In this document: positions 25,201-29,760 of the stretch, piece after piece
Position numbering within the stretch: position 1 is the stretch's first letter
Layout of the letters: every line of letters starts with the position of its first letter
NCBI RefSeq assembly: GCF_000003815.2
Contig: NC_049992.1
Coordinates: 1,183,628 to 1,234,144, forward strand
Origin: Branchiostoma floridae
Taxonomy: Eukaryota; Chordata; Leptocardii; Amphioxiformes; Branchiostomatidae
Direction: 5' to 3'
Length of the DNA stretch: 50,517 bases
The notes under the pieces: generated by a model
Databases searched by the model: none
Told to the model about the DNA's origin: nothing
Seen by the model: the letters and a program-made list of their open reading frames with translations, nothing else
Position numbers and translations under genes: made by a program

Positions 25201-26429
25201 GCCCTTTCTTCAGCCACAAACACGTGAAGCAATTAAACATGCTTAGTTTTGATATATGGCATATGTTATATATGCACGTGTATCAATAGAATTTTTTTAG
25301 TATTCTGTTTAGGGGTGGGTACCGGTACAGAACATTCAGGTCCAGGTCCGGTTCATGTCCAAAGGATCAGGTCCAGGTCCGGACCTGAAACTGGACCTGA
25401 TTCAGTATGACTCATACCAATGGTCCATTTCACTACAAAGAAATCTGTTTGGTGGAGTATTAGACTTTCTCTGGCGTTTTAAAATCCTACAAAGTAACTG
25501 CACCTGTGAGACTGGCTGTAAAACCTGGTAGAAATTACCATAAACTCTACTCTACTTCACTCTTGTTATTTTCTTCTACCTGCAAGCGCCAAAACGTGTG
25601 AATGCCTGATAAAATAATCCGTTAAGTTTCTAATCGGTCGAACATCCGGTAACTGGCCACGACATTTCGAATATACATGTAATTTTGGAGAAGACACATG
25701 TCTAGGATCGTCTAAGCCTTGTAGCGTAAAGAGTTCATCAAACATGTTTATCAATGTAGATACGGCGCGTCGAACGTTCTAAAGAGACAGAGAATTTAAA
25801 TGTCTGACAAAAGGAAGCTGTCATGCATGGCAAATGGAAGCTGTGGTAGGAACCTTTTAGGGGGTATCCGCTTTCTTTCTTTAGCTCTGAAGAGTAGTCA
25901 AAGGCCACACACAAGTCAAGTGACATGAGAGTGTTGTAGATGGGGTGAGGCAATGGCGGTCTTCGTCGCGGTTAAAGGATGGAGAGCGGAACCTGATGTA
26001 CTGACAAATTGATAAGTTTTAGTCAAAATGTGCAGGCTAGCAGGATCTCCTGTTGGATATCCTGAATTGTTCTGAACATTACAATTGGTAAATCAATACT
26101 ATGATACCAATTATCAAAATAGTCAACATTATCTAACTGCCTTTCTTTTACCCTCTCTGTCGAGAATGGTGAAACAAAACAAAACACACCATTTGCTAGT
26201 TAACACAGCTTTGTTTTCCCATCACACCTTCCTCAGGTCACCCATGGATGTAAGAACCTGGTTCCCTCAGCCGGACGGCGCCAAGATGAACTACTGCGTT
26301 GCCATAGTGATGAAGAACGTCTGGGGAACGGACCAATGGTACGACGTGTCCTGCAATGAACGAGCCACACGGTCCTTCATCTGCAAACGGGCGGCCGAAA
26401 GAGTGACCCGTCCGGGAGACAGTGGCTAA
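1581..26429 (+). CDS. Multidomain secreted lectin-like gene: tectonin - 13x LDLa - F5/8C - CTLD - CUB - CTLD
   Basis: Gene-level entry; exons are listed separately. Twenty-five + strand exons join in one frame using AG/GT sites, giving about 1390 visible codons and a TAA stop at 26427-26429. Domain order is two or more tectonin-type propeller repeats, thirteen LDLa repeats of one exon each, a discoidin-type F5/8C domain over two exons, a three-exon CTLD, a cysteine-poor linker exon, a single-exon CUB and a second three-exon CTLD. Nearly every exon is phase 1-1, the classic arrangement of shuffled extracellular modules. No transmembrane helix follows the last CTLD, so a secreted product is inferred. 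The signal peptide and first exons are not seen. N runs cut the seventh LDLa and the start of F5/8C. I know no named family with exactly this order. Two adjacent genes remain possible because the gap at 20996 hides one junction. Confidence 0.72.
1925..2198. other. Assembly gap
   Basis: 274 N in the intron after the first visible exon. It could hide part of the tectonin region. Confidence 1.
2885..3290. repeat. Degenerate tandem repeat, about 140-180 bp
   Basis: GTAAACGATTATTAAAA occurs twice (near 2925 and 3061). The context TTCAGCAGCGGAAAGATG ... GCATCGTA ... CCGTATTTT is repeated about three times in decaying form. Confidence 0.5.
3360..3700. repeat. Dispersed repeat, member 1 (TGACGTCAT family)
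   Basis: Contains CCATCTTGGATTTTGACC, TGACGTCAT, GCCTTTCAGAAGTCCGTTG and a G tract at the end. The same elements occur in the same order at 11690-12370, with substitutions. Confidence 0.5.
3821..4305. repeat. 115-bp minisatellite, four copies plus a partial one
   Basis: CAAAGATTAA recurs at 3821, 3936, 4051, 4166 and 4281, exactly 115 bp apart, with near-identical units between. The last partial unit runs straight into the piggyBac-like remnant. Repeated short open frames on the - strand are only by-products of this. Confidence 0.9.
4308..4489. mobile_element. Diverged right-end remnant of the piggyBac-like family
   Basis: GTTGTAAGACTTGTATAC, GGAATTTTTTCTC and TACGCCTGGGGTC occur in the same order as in the right part of the element at 41917-42858, followed by GATCGGATTAGAG and TTAA. 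The left end is missing. Confidence 0.65.
4585..4782 (+). CDS. Unrecognised short open frame beside a MITE
   Basis: Sixty-five codons, rich in charged residues ([20 protein letters not shown]), predicted helical. Its TAA stop coincides with the TTAA that flanks the inverted-repeat element at 4783-4945. It could be the end of a transposon-derived ORF or an unspliced exon; no family is recognised. Confidence 0.2.
   Translation: MSLPGGVTGKEYSPFTEHPGSSDRNRDILISKQILRCHKIVSKLVREYSQLRESEAHQRELILKG
4783..4945. mobile_element. Fold-back MITE with TTAA flanks
   Basis: The two ends are inverted copies over about 55 bp (TGACCCGC..., GGTGTCATAACGCCTGGTCC...) with TTAA at 4779-4782 and 4946-4949. No coding capacity. 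Confidence 0.7.
5293..5604 (+). CDS. Exon 2: tectonin beta-propeller repeats
   Basis: The acceptor CCATACAG precedes 5293 and the donor AAGG|GTAACA follows 5604 (phase 1-1, 312 nt). The peptide contains two blades with the tectonin signature: [17 protein letters not shown], then [32 protein letters not shown] and [11 protein letters not shown]. Tectonin repeats occur in fish-egg lectin, tachylectin-1 type lectins and TECPR proteins and often bind bacterial lipopolysaccharide or glycans; binding here is inference. An exon-phase match puts it ahead of the LDLa series. Confidence 0.75.
6096..6221 (+). CDS. Exon 3: LDLa repeat 1
   Basis: Acceptor TTTTCAG and donor T|GTACGA give a 126-nt phase 1-1 exon. 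The pattern [19 protein letters not shown] followed by [19 protein letters not shown] is a class A LDL-receptor repeat. The acidic calcium cage (CDG..DC..D.DE) is kept. One extra cysteine (PECSVCDG) lies next to the fourth canonical cysteine. Confidence 0.85.
6615..6743 (+). CDS. Exon 4: LDLa repeat 2
   Basis: Acceptor CATCTCCAG, donor TACG|GTATGG, 129 nt, phase 1-1. Six cysteines fit the LDLa pattern: [31 protein letters not shown]. The normal SDE acidic pair is EDE here, so calcium binding is plausible. Confidence 0.85.
7222..7455. mobile_element. Fold-back element with nested inverted arms
   Basis: The inner arms at 7309-7340 and 7391-7422 (AGAGCTTCTAACTGGAGTTC...) are near-perfect inverses. 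The outer ends ATAGGATATAAGAGAA and the inverse of TTCTCCTATATCCTA also pair. No coding capacity. Confidence 0.6.
8082..8225 (+). CDS. Exon 5: LDLa repeat 3
   Basis: Acceptor AATTTCAG, donor TGTG|GTGGGA, 144 nt, phase 1-1. Six cysteines with a canonical end, [19 protein letters not shown]; the loop between the first two cysteines is longer than usual. Complete calcium cage. Confidence 0.9.
8496..8639 (+). CDS. Exon 6: LDLa repeat 4
   Basis: Acceptor TTGGAAAG, donor AGTG|GTAAGT, 144 nt, phase 1-1. Six cysteines: [37 protein letters not shown]. Canonical LDLa with complete acidic cage. Confidence 0.88.
8640..9941. other. Intron, possible decayed exon near 9152-9310
   Basis: No clean exon. At 9152-9310 a cysteine-rich frame ([16 protein letters not shown]) follows an AG but has the wrong phase for an LDLa module and no good donor. 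It may be a decayed exon or chance. Confidence 0.3.
9942..10073 (+). CDS. Exon 7: LDLa repeat 5
   Basis: Acceptor TAACTCCAG, donor TGTG|GTAACG, 132 nt, phase 1-1. Six cysteines: [38 protein letters not shown]. Canonical LDLa. The TA/GATA/GA microsatellite starts about 30 nt into the next intron. Confidence 0.9.
10107..10235. repeat. TA / GATA / GA microsatellite
   Basis: A TATA run, then GATA units, then GA units, about 130 bp in total, in the intron after LDLa repeat 5. Confidence 0.95.
10794..10979 (+). CDS. Exon 8: LDLa repeat 6, lacking one cysteine pair
   Basis: Acceptor TTTCATAG, donor CCAAG|GTTCG, 186 nt, phase 1-1, the longest LDLa exon. Only four cysteines remain (YC, GC, VC, DC). 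Positions 2 and 5 are lost; the usual DC before the acidic motif is DY (KIDYPDG). These two cysteines normally form a single disulfide (II-V), so a whole bond has been lost rather than a random residue. Confidence 0.72.
11045..11073. mobile_element. Solo TIR remnant related to the MITE at 29533
   Basis: GGTTACCCCGCAGATAAAG followed by CCGAACTAAC matches the right end of the 29533-29760 element (GGTTACCCCGCGGATAAAGG...). No partner end was found nearby. Confidence 0.4.
11083..11213. mobile_element. Short MITE
   Basis: GTATACAGGCTTCCCG at the left and its inverse at the right; inside, TGACGTCA sites and a CCATATTGGATT / AATCCAACATGG inverted pair. About 131 bp. Confidence 0.65.
11431..11556 (+). 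CDS. Exon 9: LDLa repeat 7, cut by an assembly gap
   Basis: Acceptor GACTTTGCAG, phase 1. The visible 126 nt encode [35 protein letters not shown] and then run into 100 N at 11557. Five of the six LDLa cysteines are visible; the last cysteine and donor are hidden in the gap. Confidence 0.78.
11557..11656. other. Assembly gap
   Basis: 100 N, probably a gap of unknown size; cuts LDLa exon 9. Confidence 1.
11690..12370. repeat. Dispersed repeat, member 2 (TGACGTCAT family)
   Basis: Shares CCATCTTGGATTATC, TGACGTCAT, GCCTTTCAGAAACCCGTTG and a terminal C tract with the repeat at 3360-3700. Longer than member 1. Confidence 0.5.
12752..12830 (+). mobile_element. tRNA-related sequence (pseudo-tRNA or SINE head)
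   Basis: TGGCGTACTGG fits an A box, GGTTCGAATCC a B box, and a run of seven T follows at the end like a polymerase III terminator. The acceptor stem does not pair well, so it is not called a functional tRNA. Confidence 0.45.
13020..13265 (+). repeat. Dispersed repeat shared with 33240-33620
   Basis: GCACAATATGCAGTCTTCAT, ACATACCTTGTA, GTGGTACGCAGT-like and ACAAGGTAAGAAT recur in inverted orientation at 33450-33620; TTTCTAGCGAGG-type sequence follows in both. Confidence 0.5.
14087..14225 (+). repeat. Intronic repeat, copy 1
   Basis: TGGTGCAATGATGTCGCAG..., TATAGGGTTGATTGAACTAA and a TTTTGTT tract match 21703-21815 in the same order and orientation. Confidence 0.55.
14439..14594 (+). CDS. Exon 10: LDLa repeat 8, with extra cysteines
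   Basis: Acceptor AAAACCAG, donor TGCG|GTACTC, 156 nt, phase 1-1. LDLa-like pattern [29 protein letters not shown], then [11 protein letters not shown]. Eight cysteines instead of six: one extra in RCPC and one extra (EEC) in the stretched loop before the acidic end. Confidence 0.78.
14730..15403 (+). mobile_element. 5'-truncated CR1/L2-like LINE, reverse transcriptase C-terminus and 3' UTR
   Basis: The open frame 14747-15184 contains [16 protein letters not shown], then [14 protein letters not shown], the conserved C-terminal region of non-LTR retrotransposon reverse transcriptases, ending in TAG. About 200 nt of 3' UTR follow, ending in a short CATA-type repeat. It lies in the intron after LDLa repeat 8 and is not part of the host gene. 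Confidence 0.85.
15772..15915 (+). CDS. Exon 11: LDLa repeat 9
   Basis: Acceptor CATTTCAG, donor TGTG|GTAAAA, 144 nt, phase 1-1. Six cysteines: [26 protein letters not shown], then QDERGCG. There is an insertion between the fifth and sixth cysteines; the SDE motif is replaced by QDE. A long inverted-repeat element begins about 35 nt into the following intron. Confidence 0.85.
15951..16710. mobile_element. DNA element with about 125-bp terminal inverted repeats
   Basis: Left TAGTAGTATAGTAGGAGGAG... through GACGGCTTAGTCTAGGGG is matched by its inverse at 16590-16708. The centre holds a 100-bp assembly gap and a G tract. No transposase is visible. Confidence 0.65.
16392..16491. other. Assembly gap
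   Basis: 100 N in the middle of the long inverted-repeat element. Confidence 1.
17004..17036. repeat. TTTC microsatellite
   Basis: About eight TTTC units. Confidence 0.9.
17296..17463 (+). CDS. Exon 12: LDLa repeat 10
   Basis: Acceptor GAACCACAG, donor TGTG|GTAATT, 168 nt, phase 1-1. Six cysteines: [31 protein letters not shown], with a long hydrophobic insertion between the first and second cysteines. Acidic residues are partly kept (NWEEEQ). Confidence 0.78.
17548..18753. mobile_element. CCGGTGTGACAG-ended element with GC-rich subterminal repeats
   Basis: Ends CCGGTGTGACAG and CTGTCACACCGG. Both subterminal zones hold tandem GATCTCGCCCCCCC / GGGGGCGAAATCACTAG units. The interior is AT-rich with an imperfect 70-bp duplication. 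No coding sequence. Confidence 0.65.
18057..18245. repeat. Imperfect 70-bp tandem duplication
   Basis: TCAATATGACTGTTTTTCTAG and CCAATATGACTGTTTTTTCTAG-type units lie about 70 bp apart, with a weaker third copy. Inside the CCGG-ended element. Confidence 0.6.
19376..19489 (+). CDS. Exon 13: LDLa repeat 11
   Basis: Acceptor TTTTTTCAG, donor TGTG|GTAGGT, 114 nt, phase 1-1. Compact canonical LDLa with six cysteines: [33 protein letters not shown]. Confidence 0.88.
19888..19982 (+). mobile_element. Retroelement-like 3' tail with AAT repeats
   Basis: A hairpin GGTGTCTTTTGACACC is followed by a TCCAAATAAATAAATAAA tail, the form of a LINE or SINE 3' end. No coding part is seen. Confidence 0.4.
20120..20321 (-). 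mobile_element. tRNA-derived SINE
   Basis: Read on the - strand, TGGCGCAACGGTTAGAGC fits an RNA polymerase III A box and AAGGTCCTGAATTC a B box. Its head lies 20 nt before the acceptor of LDLa exon 14. Confidence 0.6.
20341..20463 (+). CDS. Exon 14: LDLa repeat 12, degenerate
   Basis: Acceptor AATAACGCAG, donor TGTG|GTAAAA, 123 nt, phase 1-1. Only four cysteines (TLC, QYC, DDC, RKC); the second and third are lost. The end [19 protein letters not shown] keeps the acidic cage. A tRNA-derived SINE in reverse orientation ends about 20 nt before the acceptor. Confidence 0.72.
20644..20757 (+). CDS. Exon 15: LDLa repeat 13, degenerate
   Basis: Acceptor TGTGTACAG, donor ATTG|GTAAAT, 114 nt, phase 1-1. 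Four cysteines (FPC, NLC, PDC, DAC) with the LDLa ending [17 protein letters not shown]. At least two canonical cysteines are missing from the N-terminal half. Last LDLa exon seen before the gap at 20996. Confidence 0.75.
20996..21347. other. Assembly gap
   Basis: 352 N; hides the start of the F5/8C domain and the junction with the LDLa series. Confidence 1.
21348..21594 (+). CDS. Exon 16: F5/8C (discoidin) domain, first part
   Basis: The sequence is open from the end of the N run to the donor CATCAG|GTTCAC and ends in phase 0. The peptide contains [19 protein letters not shown], then TFSLKYGV and [14 protein letters not shown], the core of an F5/8C domain (LQIDLG..., VSGVATQG..., YSLDGV..W..Y). 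Its start and possibly its acceptor are in the gap. F5/8C domains typically bind phospholipid or carbohydrate; the ligand is unknown here. Confidence 0.82.
21703..21815 (+). repeat. Intronic repeat, copy 2
   Basis: TGGTGCAATGATGTTGCAG..., TATAGGGTTGGTTGAACTAA match copy 1 at 14087. It lies inside the intron that splits the F5/8C domain. Confidence 0.55.
21917..22055 (+). CDS. Exon 17: F5/8C domain, C-terminal part
   Basis: Acceptor GATGCCTTAG, phase 0 start; donor GAAAG|GTAAC, phase 1 end; 139 nt. Peptide ends [19 protein letters not shown] then GLLGC, matching the final strands of F5/8C domains (VRLVPLSWHG...RVELLGC). It joins exon 16 in frame. Confidence 0.82.
22345..22580 (+). CDS. Exon 18: CTLD 1, first part
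   Basis: Acceptor TATTTGCAG (phase 1 start). CTLD hallmarks: [49 protein letters not shown] chose the donor after GAGAGAGAG at 22580 because it ends in phase 0 and joins exon 19 in frame. An earlier GGTGC site (after 22551) would break the frame. Confidence 0.8.
22769..22904 (+). CDS. Exon 19: CTLD 1, middle part
   Basis: Acceptor GATCTCCAG (phase 0), donor CATG|GTACGT, 136 nt. Peptide has [13 protein letters not shown], equal to the F.W.DGSP strand of CTLDs, and ends at a conserved-type cysteine, [11 protein letters not shown]. No EPN or QPD calcium/sugar motif is present. Confidence 0.78.
23055..23111 (+). CDS. Exon 20: CTLD 1, last part
   Basis: Acceptor CCTTTCCAG, donor GAAAG|GTGCG, 57 nt, phase 1-1. 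Peptide [18 protein letters not shown] matches the end of a CTLD (W.d..C.....fIC). The WND calcium motif is replaced by PWS, so this lectin fold probably does not bind calcium in the classic way. Confidence 0.72.
23217..23539. mobile_element. MITE between CTLD 1 and the linker exon
   Basis: Left end AGGGTACAACCCGCCGTACG and right end its inverse (CGTACGGCGGGTTGTGCCCT), TA on both sides. GC-rich interior that gives spurious open frames. Confidence 0.65.
23640..23753 (+). CDS. Exon 21: linker between CTLD 1 and CUB
   Basis: Acceptor CGATTTGCAG, donor GACAG|GTATTC, 114 nt, phase 1-1, open reading frame. One cysteine and an acidic, threonine-rich stretch ([20 protein letters not shown]); no recognised domain. 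Its phase and splice sites fit the flanking exons, so it is likely a short hinge. Confidence 0.6.
24075..24512 (+). CDS. Exon 22: CUB domain
   Basis: Acceptor TTTTTCAG, donor TGCAG|GTAAAA, 438 nt, phase 1-1. The whole CUB domain lies in one exon: [35 protein letters not shown], a Cys pair (DLPC, HGLC), then a final strand ending [13 protein letters not shown]-rich at third positions compared with surrounding introns, as expected for real coding sequence. CUB domains usually mediate protein-protein contacts in complement and developmental proteases. Confidence 0.87.
24715..24933 (+). CDS. Exon 23: CTLD 2, first part
   Basis: Acceptor ATTACCAAG, donor CATTG|GTATGA, 219 nt, phase 1-1. CTLD pattern: [45 protein letters not shown], ending LYIG (WIG position). 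Confidence 0.85.
25122..25194 (+). CDS. Exon 24: CTLD 2, middle part
   Basis: Acceptor GCTCAAAG, donor GACTG|GTGAGC, 73 nt, phase 1 start and phase 2 end. Peptide [16 protein letters not shown] is the F.W.DG.P..Y..W strand of CTLDs. Confidence 0.85.
25312..25430. mobile_element. GGTACCGGTACAGAA repeat with AGGTCCAGGTCCGG units
   Basis: Repeated CAGGTCCAGGTCCGG strings in both orientations after GGGGTGGGTACCGGTACAG. It resembles the end of a dispersed DNA element; the other end was not found. Confidence 0.4.
26237..26429 (+). CDS. Exon 25: CTLD 2, last part, and stop codon
   Basis: Acceptor ACCTTCCTCAG, starts with the last base of the split Trp codon. Peptide carries a QPD motif ([12 protein letters not shown]), the galactose-type signature of CTLDs, then [18 protein letters not shown], where the usual WND is WYD. 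It ends RVTRPGDSG and TAA at 26427-26429. There is no transmembrane or GPI-like tail. A CA-rich microsatellite begins about 140 nt downstream. Confidence 0.85.
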
Positions 26430-26565
26430 ACAGCGCAGTCAGGGAGGGCAGCTTAGCCGCAATACATGCTGTTGTGTGACCCTACTAGCCCAAGAGACAA
26501 ACTTAGCGGTACCAAGTATATTTGGGCTATATTGTGTGCCAGATACTTTTGACGTGCAGAAGCAC

Positions 26566-26850
26566 GGCAAAACACAAACACACACAAGAAATCACACACA
26601 GACACACACACACTCACACAGACAGACAGATACACACACACACACACACAGACAGACAGATACACACACACACACACACAGACACATACACACAAACACA
26701 CACACATGTACACACACACATACACACACAAGCACGCGCACACACACACACACACACATACACACACACACACACACAAGCACACACACTCGCACACACA
26801 CACGCACACAAGCACATGCACGCAGAACAACAGACGCACATTTACACACA
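26566..26850. repeat. CA-rich microsatellite in the lectin gene 3' region
   Basis: About 285 bp of interrupted CACACA with CAGACAGA units, beginning about 140 nt after the stop codon. Produces long false frames in all phases. Confidence 0.95.
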
Positions 26851-26996
26851 ATGCCTGTGAAATGCACATTTTAACTTAGAACATTTTGTAATAACTTGTT
26901 TTAGACAGTTTCTTTGGTATCTAGTTTGCATGTGCATCTAAATGATACTGATGATCCGATTGCAATGAAGATTTCTTTTCAAATACGTTGCTAACT

Positions 26997-27002
26997 AATA
27001 AA
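26997..27002 (+). terminator. Possible poly(A) signal of the mosaic lectin gene
   Basis: AATAAA about 570 nt after the stop codon, beyond the CA microsatellite. It is the first good match on the + strand after 26429. Sequence alone cannot show use. Confidence 0.35.
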
Positions 27003-28279
27003 GAAAGACAAGTTGTCTAGAACTTGTCAAGACTACAATTTGGTGTCATGATACAAACATAAGTTTATGATTTAGTATTTACCATTTGTATCAATAAGCG
27101 GATATCATACAGTGATCTAACAATATGTTAATACAGGTAATGCCGCAGCAGGTAAATTTCATGGATGACATCCGCGCGCTCATTAATTTTCGCTTGATTT
27201 CAGAAAAAAACAAGAATTTTTCTTCTTTGGAGACGGTCAACATGACGAAACATTACCGAAATGAGCAAGTACGCTGTGTTGAAGTCTAATGATTGTACTT
27301 GTAGAAGTGACACTTGCGAAGTACCCAGGACCCAAGTTGTAAAAGTGGCACCAATATGGAAGCCGTGGAGTGGTGTAGTTGCAAACTTTGTTAGTGATAC
27401 CAGTGTACAACACTAGTGTCACTTTAACTGCACGATTACATGTCTTAAATACAGTCAAAATGAATAAATGTTTGTACCAGAGACATATGTATGTTACAGA
27501 AATTTGAATATCATCAGACATAAATTATTCAGACTTTGGATATCATTTGCATAATTAATGGGGAAATGCTGCACCAACTTATTAAAAAACTTTCAAAGTT
27601 AATAACGTTGATTAATGTTATTTGGAAAGAGAGGATAATGTATTCATATCAGCTGTATAAGTAGGAAATGTTTTGCACGTTATACGTGCAGAGGATGCAT
27701 GATGTCATTGGGAGTGACATTTACTTCTGACTTGCATGGTAAGTAAAATGTGAAAATGATTAGTATCATATGCAGTGATTTCAATAGTTTATTATAATAA
27801 AGCTTGACGAAGGCAAAGAGTCGTCAAACTCTTGTTTACGATCTACGACGACAACTTCAGTTCCATCAAATAAAGCCTCGAAAAGCAATTGTAGCATATG
27901 TCTCACTTATGTCTCAGTCTTCCTTATTTATATTAGACAGTAATATACGCGATTCTTTAAGCAGTGCTCTTAATAATAGACACCCGATGTAAACAGTTAA
28001 CCAAAGACGAACTATTTGTATGACGGCCAGAGACAACATTGTACAACAAAAAAACTATGTGAGTTCGTATACACAAGAAGAGGCATGTAAACAATACTAG
28101 TAGTTATAGTGATAGCATAGCTCCAGATGTTTCGTTTGTCCATCTGTTCGCTTGCAACACTACTTGTAATAGTATCTAGTCTCTAGGATTCCATGCAATA
28201 CTATCGCATTTAGCCCATGCGGGCAAGAACATACAAATCAAGATCATTACATTATGCGCGCAAGAGACAGTAGCGTGTG

Positions 28280-28510
28280 TAAACCAGTGGTTAGTAGCCC
28301 TGCCTCTGGAATTAGATTAGCCTTGAGATCGATTCCGGCTGTCTCGCTCATCCGGACATTACGCACGCTACTGGAAAGGGTTGCAGTTATTAGGACAGGA
28401 CGTTAAGCCGTGGCCCACTGTTCATTGTGCTCGTCGAATTTTAGGGGAATTTCTTCCGTGTATTTAGCATTTGATTCTTGCCCGGACCCTGGCGTTCCCG
28501 TCAATTATCC
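28280..28510 (+). mobile_element. tRNA-derived SINE
   Basis: AGTGGTTAGTAGCC (A-box region) and GAGATCGATTCCGGC (B box) are followed by a body containing GGACAGGACGTTAAGCCG, typical of tRNA-derived SINEs. Located between the lectin gene and PM20D1 copy 1. Confidence 0.6.
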
Positions 28511-29164
28511 ATTTACACAAGTTTGAAGAATGTCAAAAGCTTATACATCCCCCTCATACTCGTGCCCCATGGCGTCGAAACGTTTACTGAAGAATTATAG
28601 AAGGTTGTGTACAGAGTACAAAACCGTTTACGGAATCTTTTTCGTCTCCTTTAAACCCAATTCTAAAAGACTTAAATTAGATCCAGCAAGTATGGCTTAA
28701 TCTGTCATCTGTCATGTTTTTTTCACGGCCGAACTTCACTCGCTTGCGCCTCCACAACGAAGTTTCTAAACAACGAACTTCTTCACCGGCGACAAAAGGG
28801 TAAGGCCTCTAGCTTTGTTCCTATCTAACGCCAAGGGTTTTGTCTAGTGTTGTCTAGAAGCTGAAAACGTCACAAGTCCCCCTCATGCTCGTGCCCCCTC
28901 CCCACCAAAGGTTTATCAACGTTCTGCATCAGGTGGAAATAAAAGTTCATCGTCCTCTCGTAGTCCCGGACGGAGATCCTCTCGTTCACGCCGTGAAACC
29001 TCGCGAGATCCCCCGGACCCATGACGTTCGGAGAGAACCGGTAGATGGCGCTCGTGAGCTTCCAGTAGTGACGAGTATCTTTGCAAAATGAACGAAACAT
29101 TTTTCAGAAATGGAAAGAAACTTAACAAAGGTAACATTATAAACCAAGTAGAATATTTTAAAAA

Positions 29165-29430
29165 AGAGTAACGGTTGGGGTGTTTAGCGCAAAATCCAGT
29201 GTTCCTTTGTTTGAATCCCCTGACATGCGACCGATGTTGTGCGCTAAGAAAACGCACGTTACACGACTTAATTAACTCTATCCAGGTGCAAAAATGGGTT
29301 ACTGACTTGGGGAGATGAAAGGCAGTGGTTAGAGAGGGATGGGCTCCACCTTCCAATACCGTACCTTATACACAGTGGATAACAACCCGCTACCTCTACT
29401 ACATCATAAAGGCTATGGCATTATATTTGC
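29165..29430 (+). mobile_element. Degenerate SINE in intron 2 of PM20D1 copy 1
   Basis: GTTTGAATCCC (B-box-like) is followed by GCACGTTACACGACT and TCCAGGTGCAAA, then ACACAGTGGATAACAAC. The first part matches the SINE at 37040 and the last part recurs at 37378. Confidence 0.45.
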
Positions 29431-29532
29431 CTTATCAAGTGTGTTGTTCTTTGTATGTGGCACTGTCAAAATGAGTATCAACAGTAATGACAAAGGTTTG
29501 AAAATAACAATATGTTTTCCGTTTGGTTTTAA

Positions 29533-29760
29533 CGCTAGTCCGCCTTTATCCACGGGGTAACCTATATCCGTTGTTTTTTCACAACGGGGCATTTATGGAT
29601 ATGAGATCAACGGGTGGTGCAATATGTTGACAATAACTGGAACAGTTTCACAATATTGTAATTTTAAACCACCGTCTGTTGACTTTATCCCCTTTTACAC
29701 TGTATCCTGTTTTTAAAAACAACGGATATAGGTTACCCCGCGGATAAAGGTGAACTAGCG
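29533..29760. mobile_element. MITE with 45-bp TIRs in intron 2 of PM20D1 copy 1
   Basis: Ends CGCTAGTCCGCCTTTATCC... and inverted CGCTAGTTCACCTTTATCC... continue to match through GGGGTAACCTATATCCG. TAA lies on both sides, as for Harbinger-type 3-bp target sites. It sits 13 bp beyond the exon 2 boundary. Copy 2 lacks it. Confidence 0.7.

Larger units (their letters stand above)
26430..28869. other. Intergenic between lectin gene and PM20D1 copy 1
   Basis: CA microsatellite, a possible poly(A) signal and one SINE. No further gene seen. Confidence 0.5.

Noticed and set aside
26453-26874. Long open frames on both strands through the CA repeat
   Set aside because: They are produced by the CACACA/GTGTGT microsatellite and have only repeat composition (THTH or VCVC).
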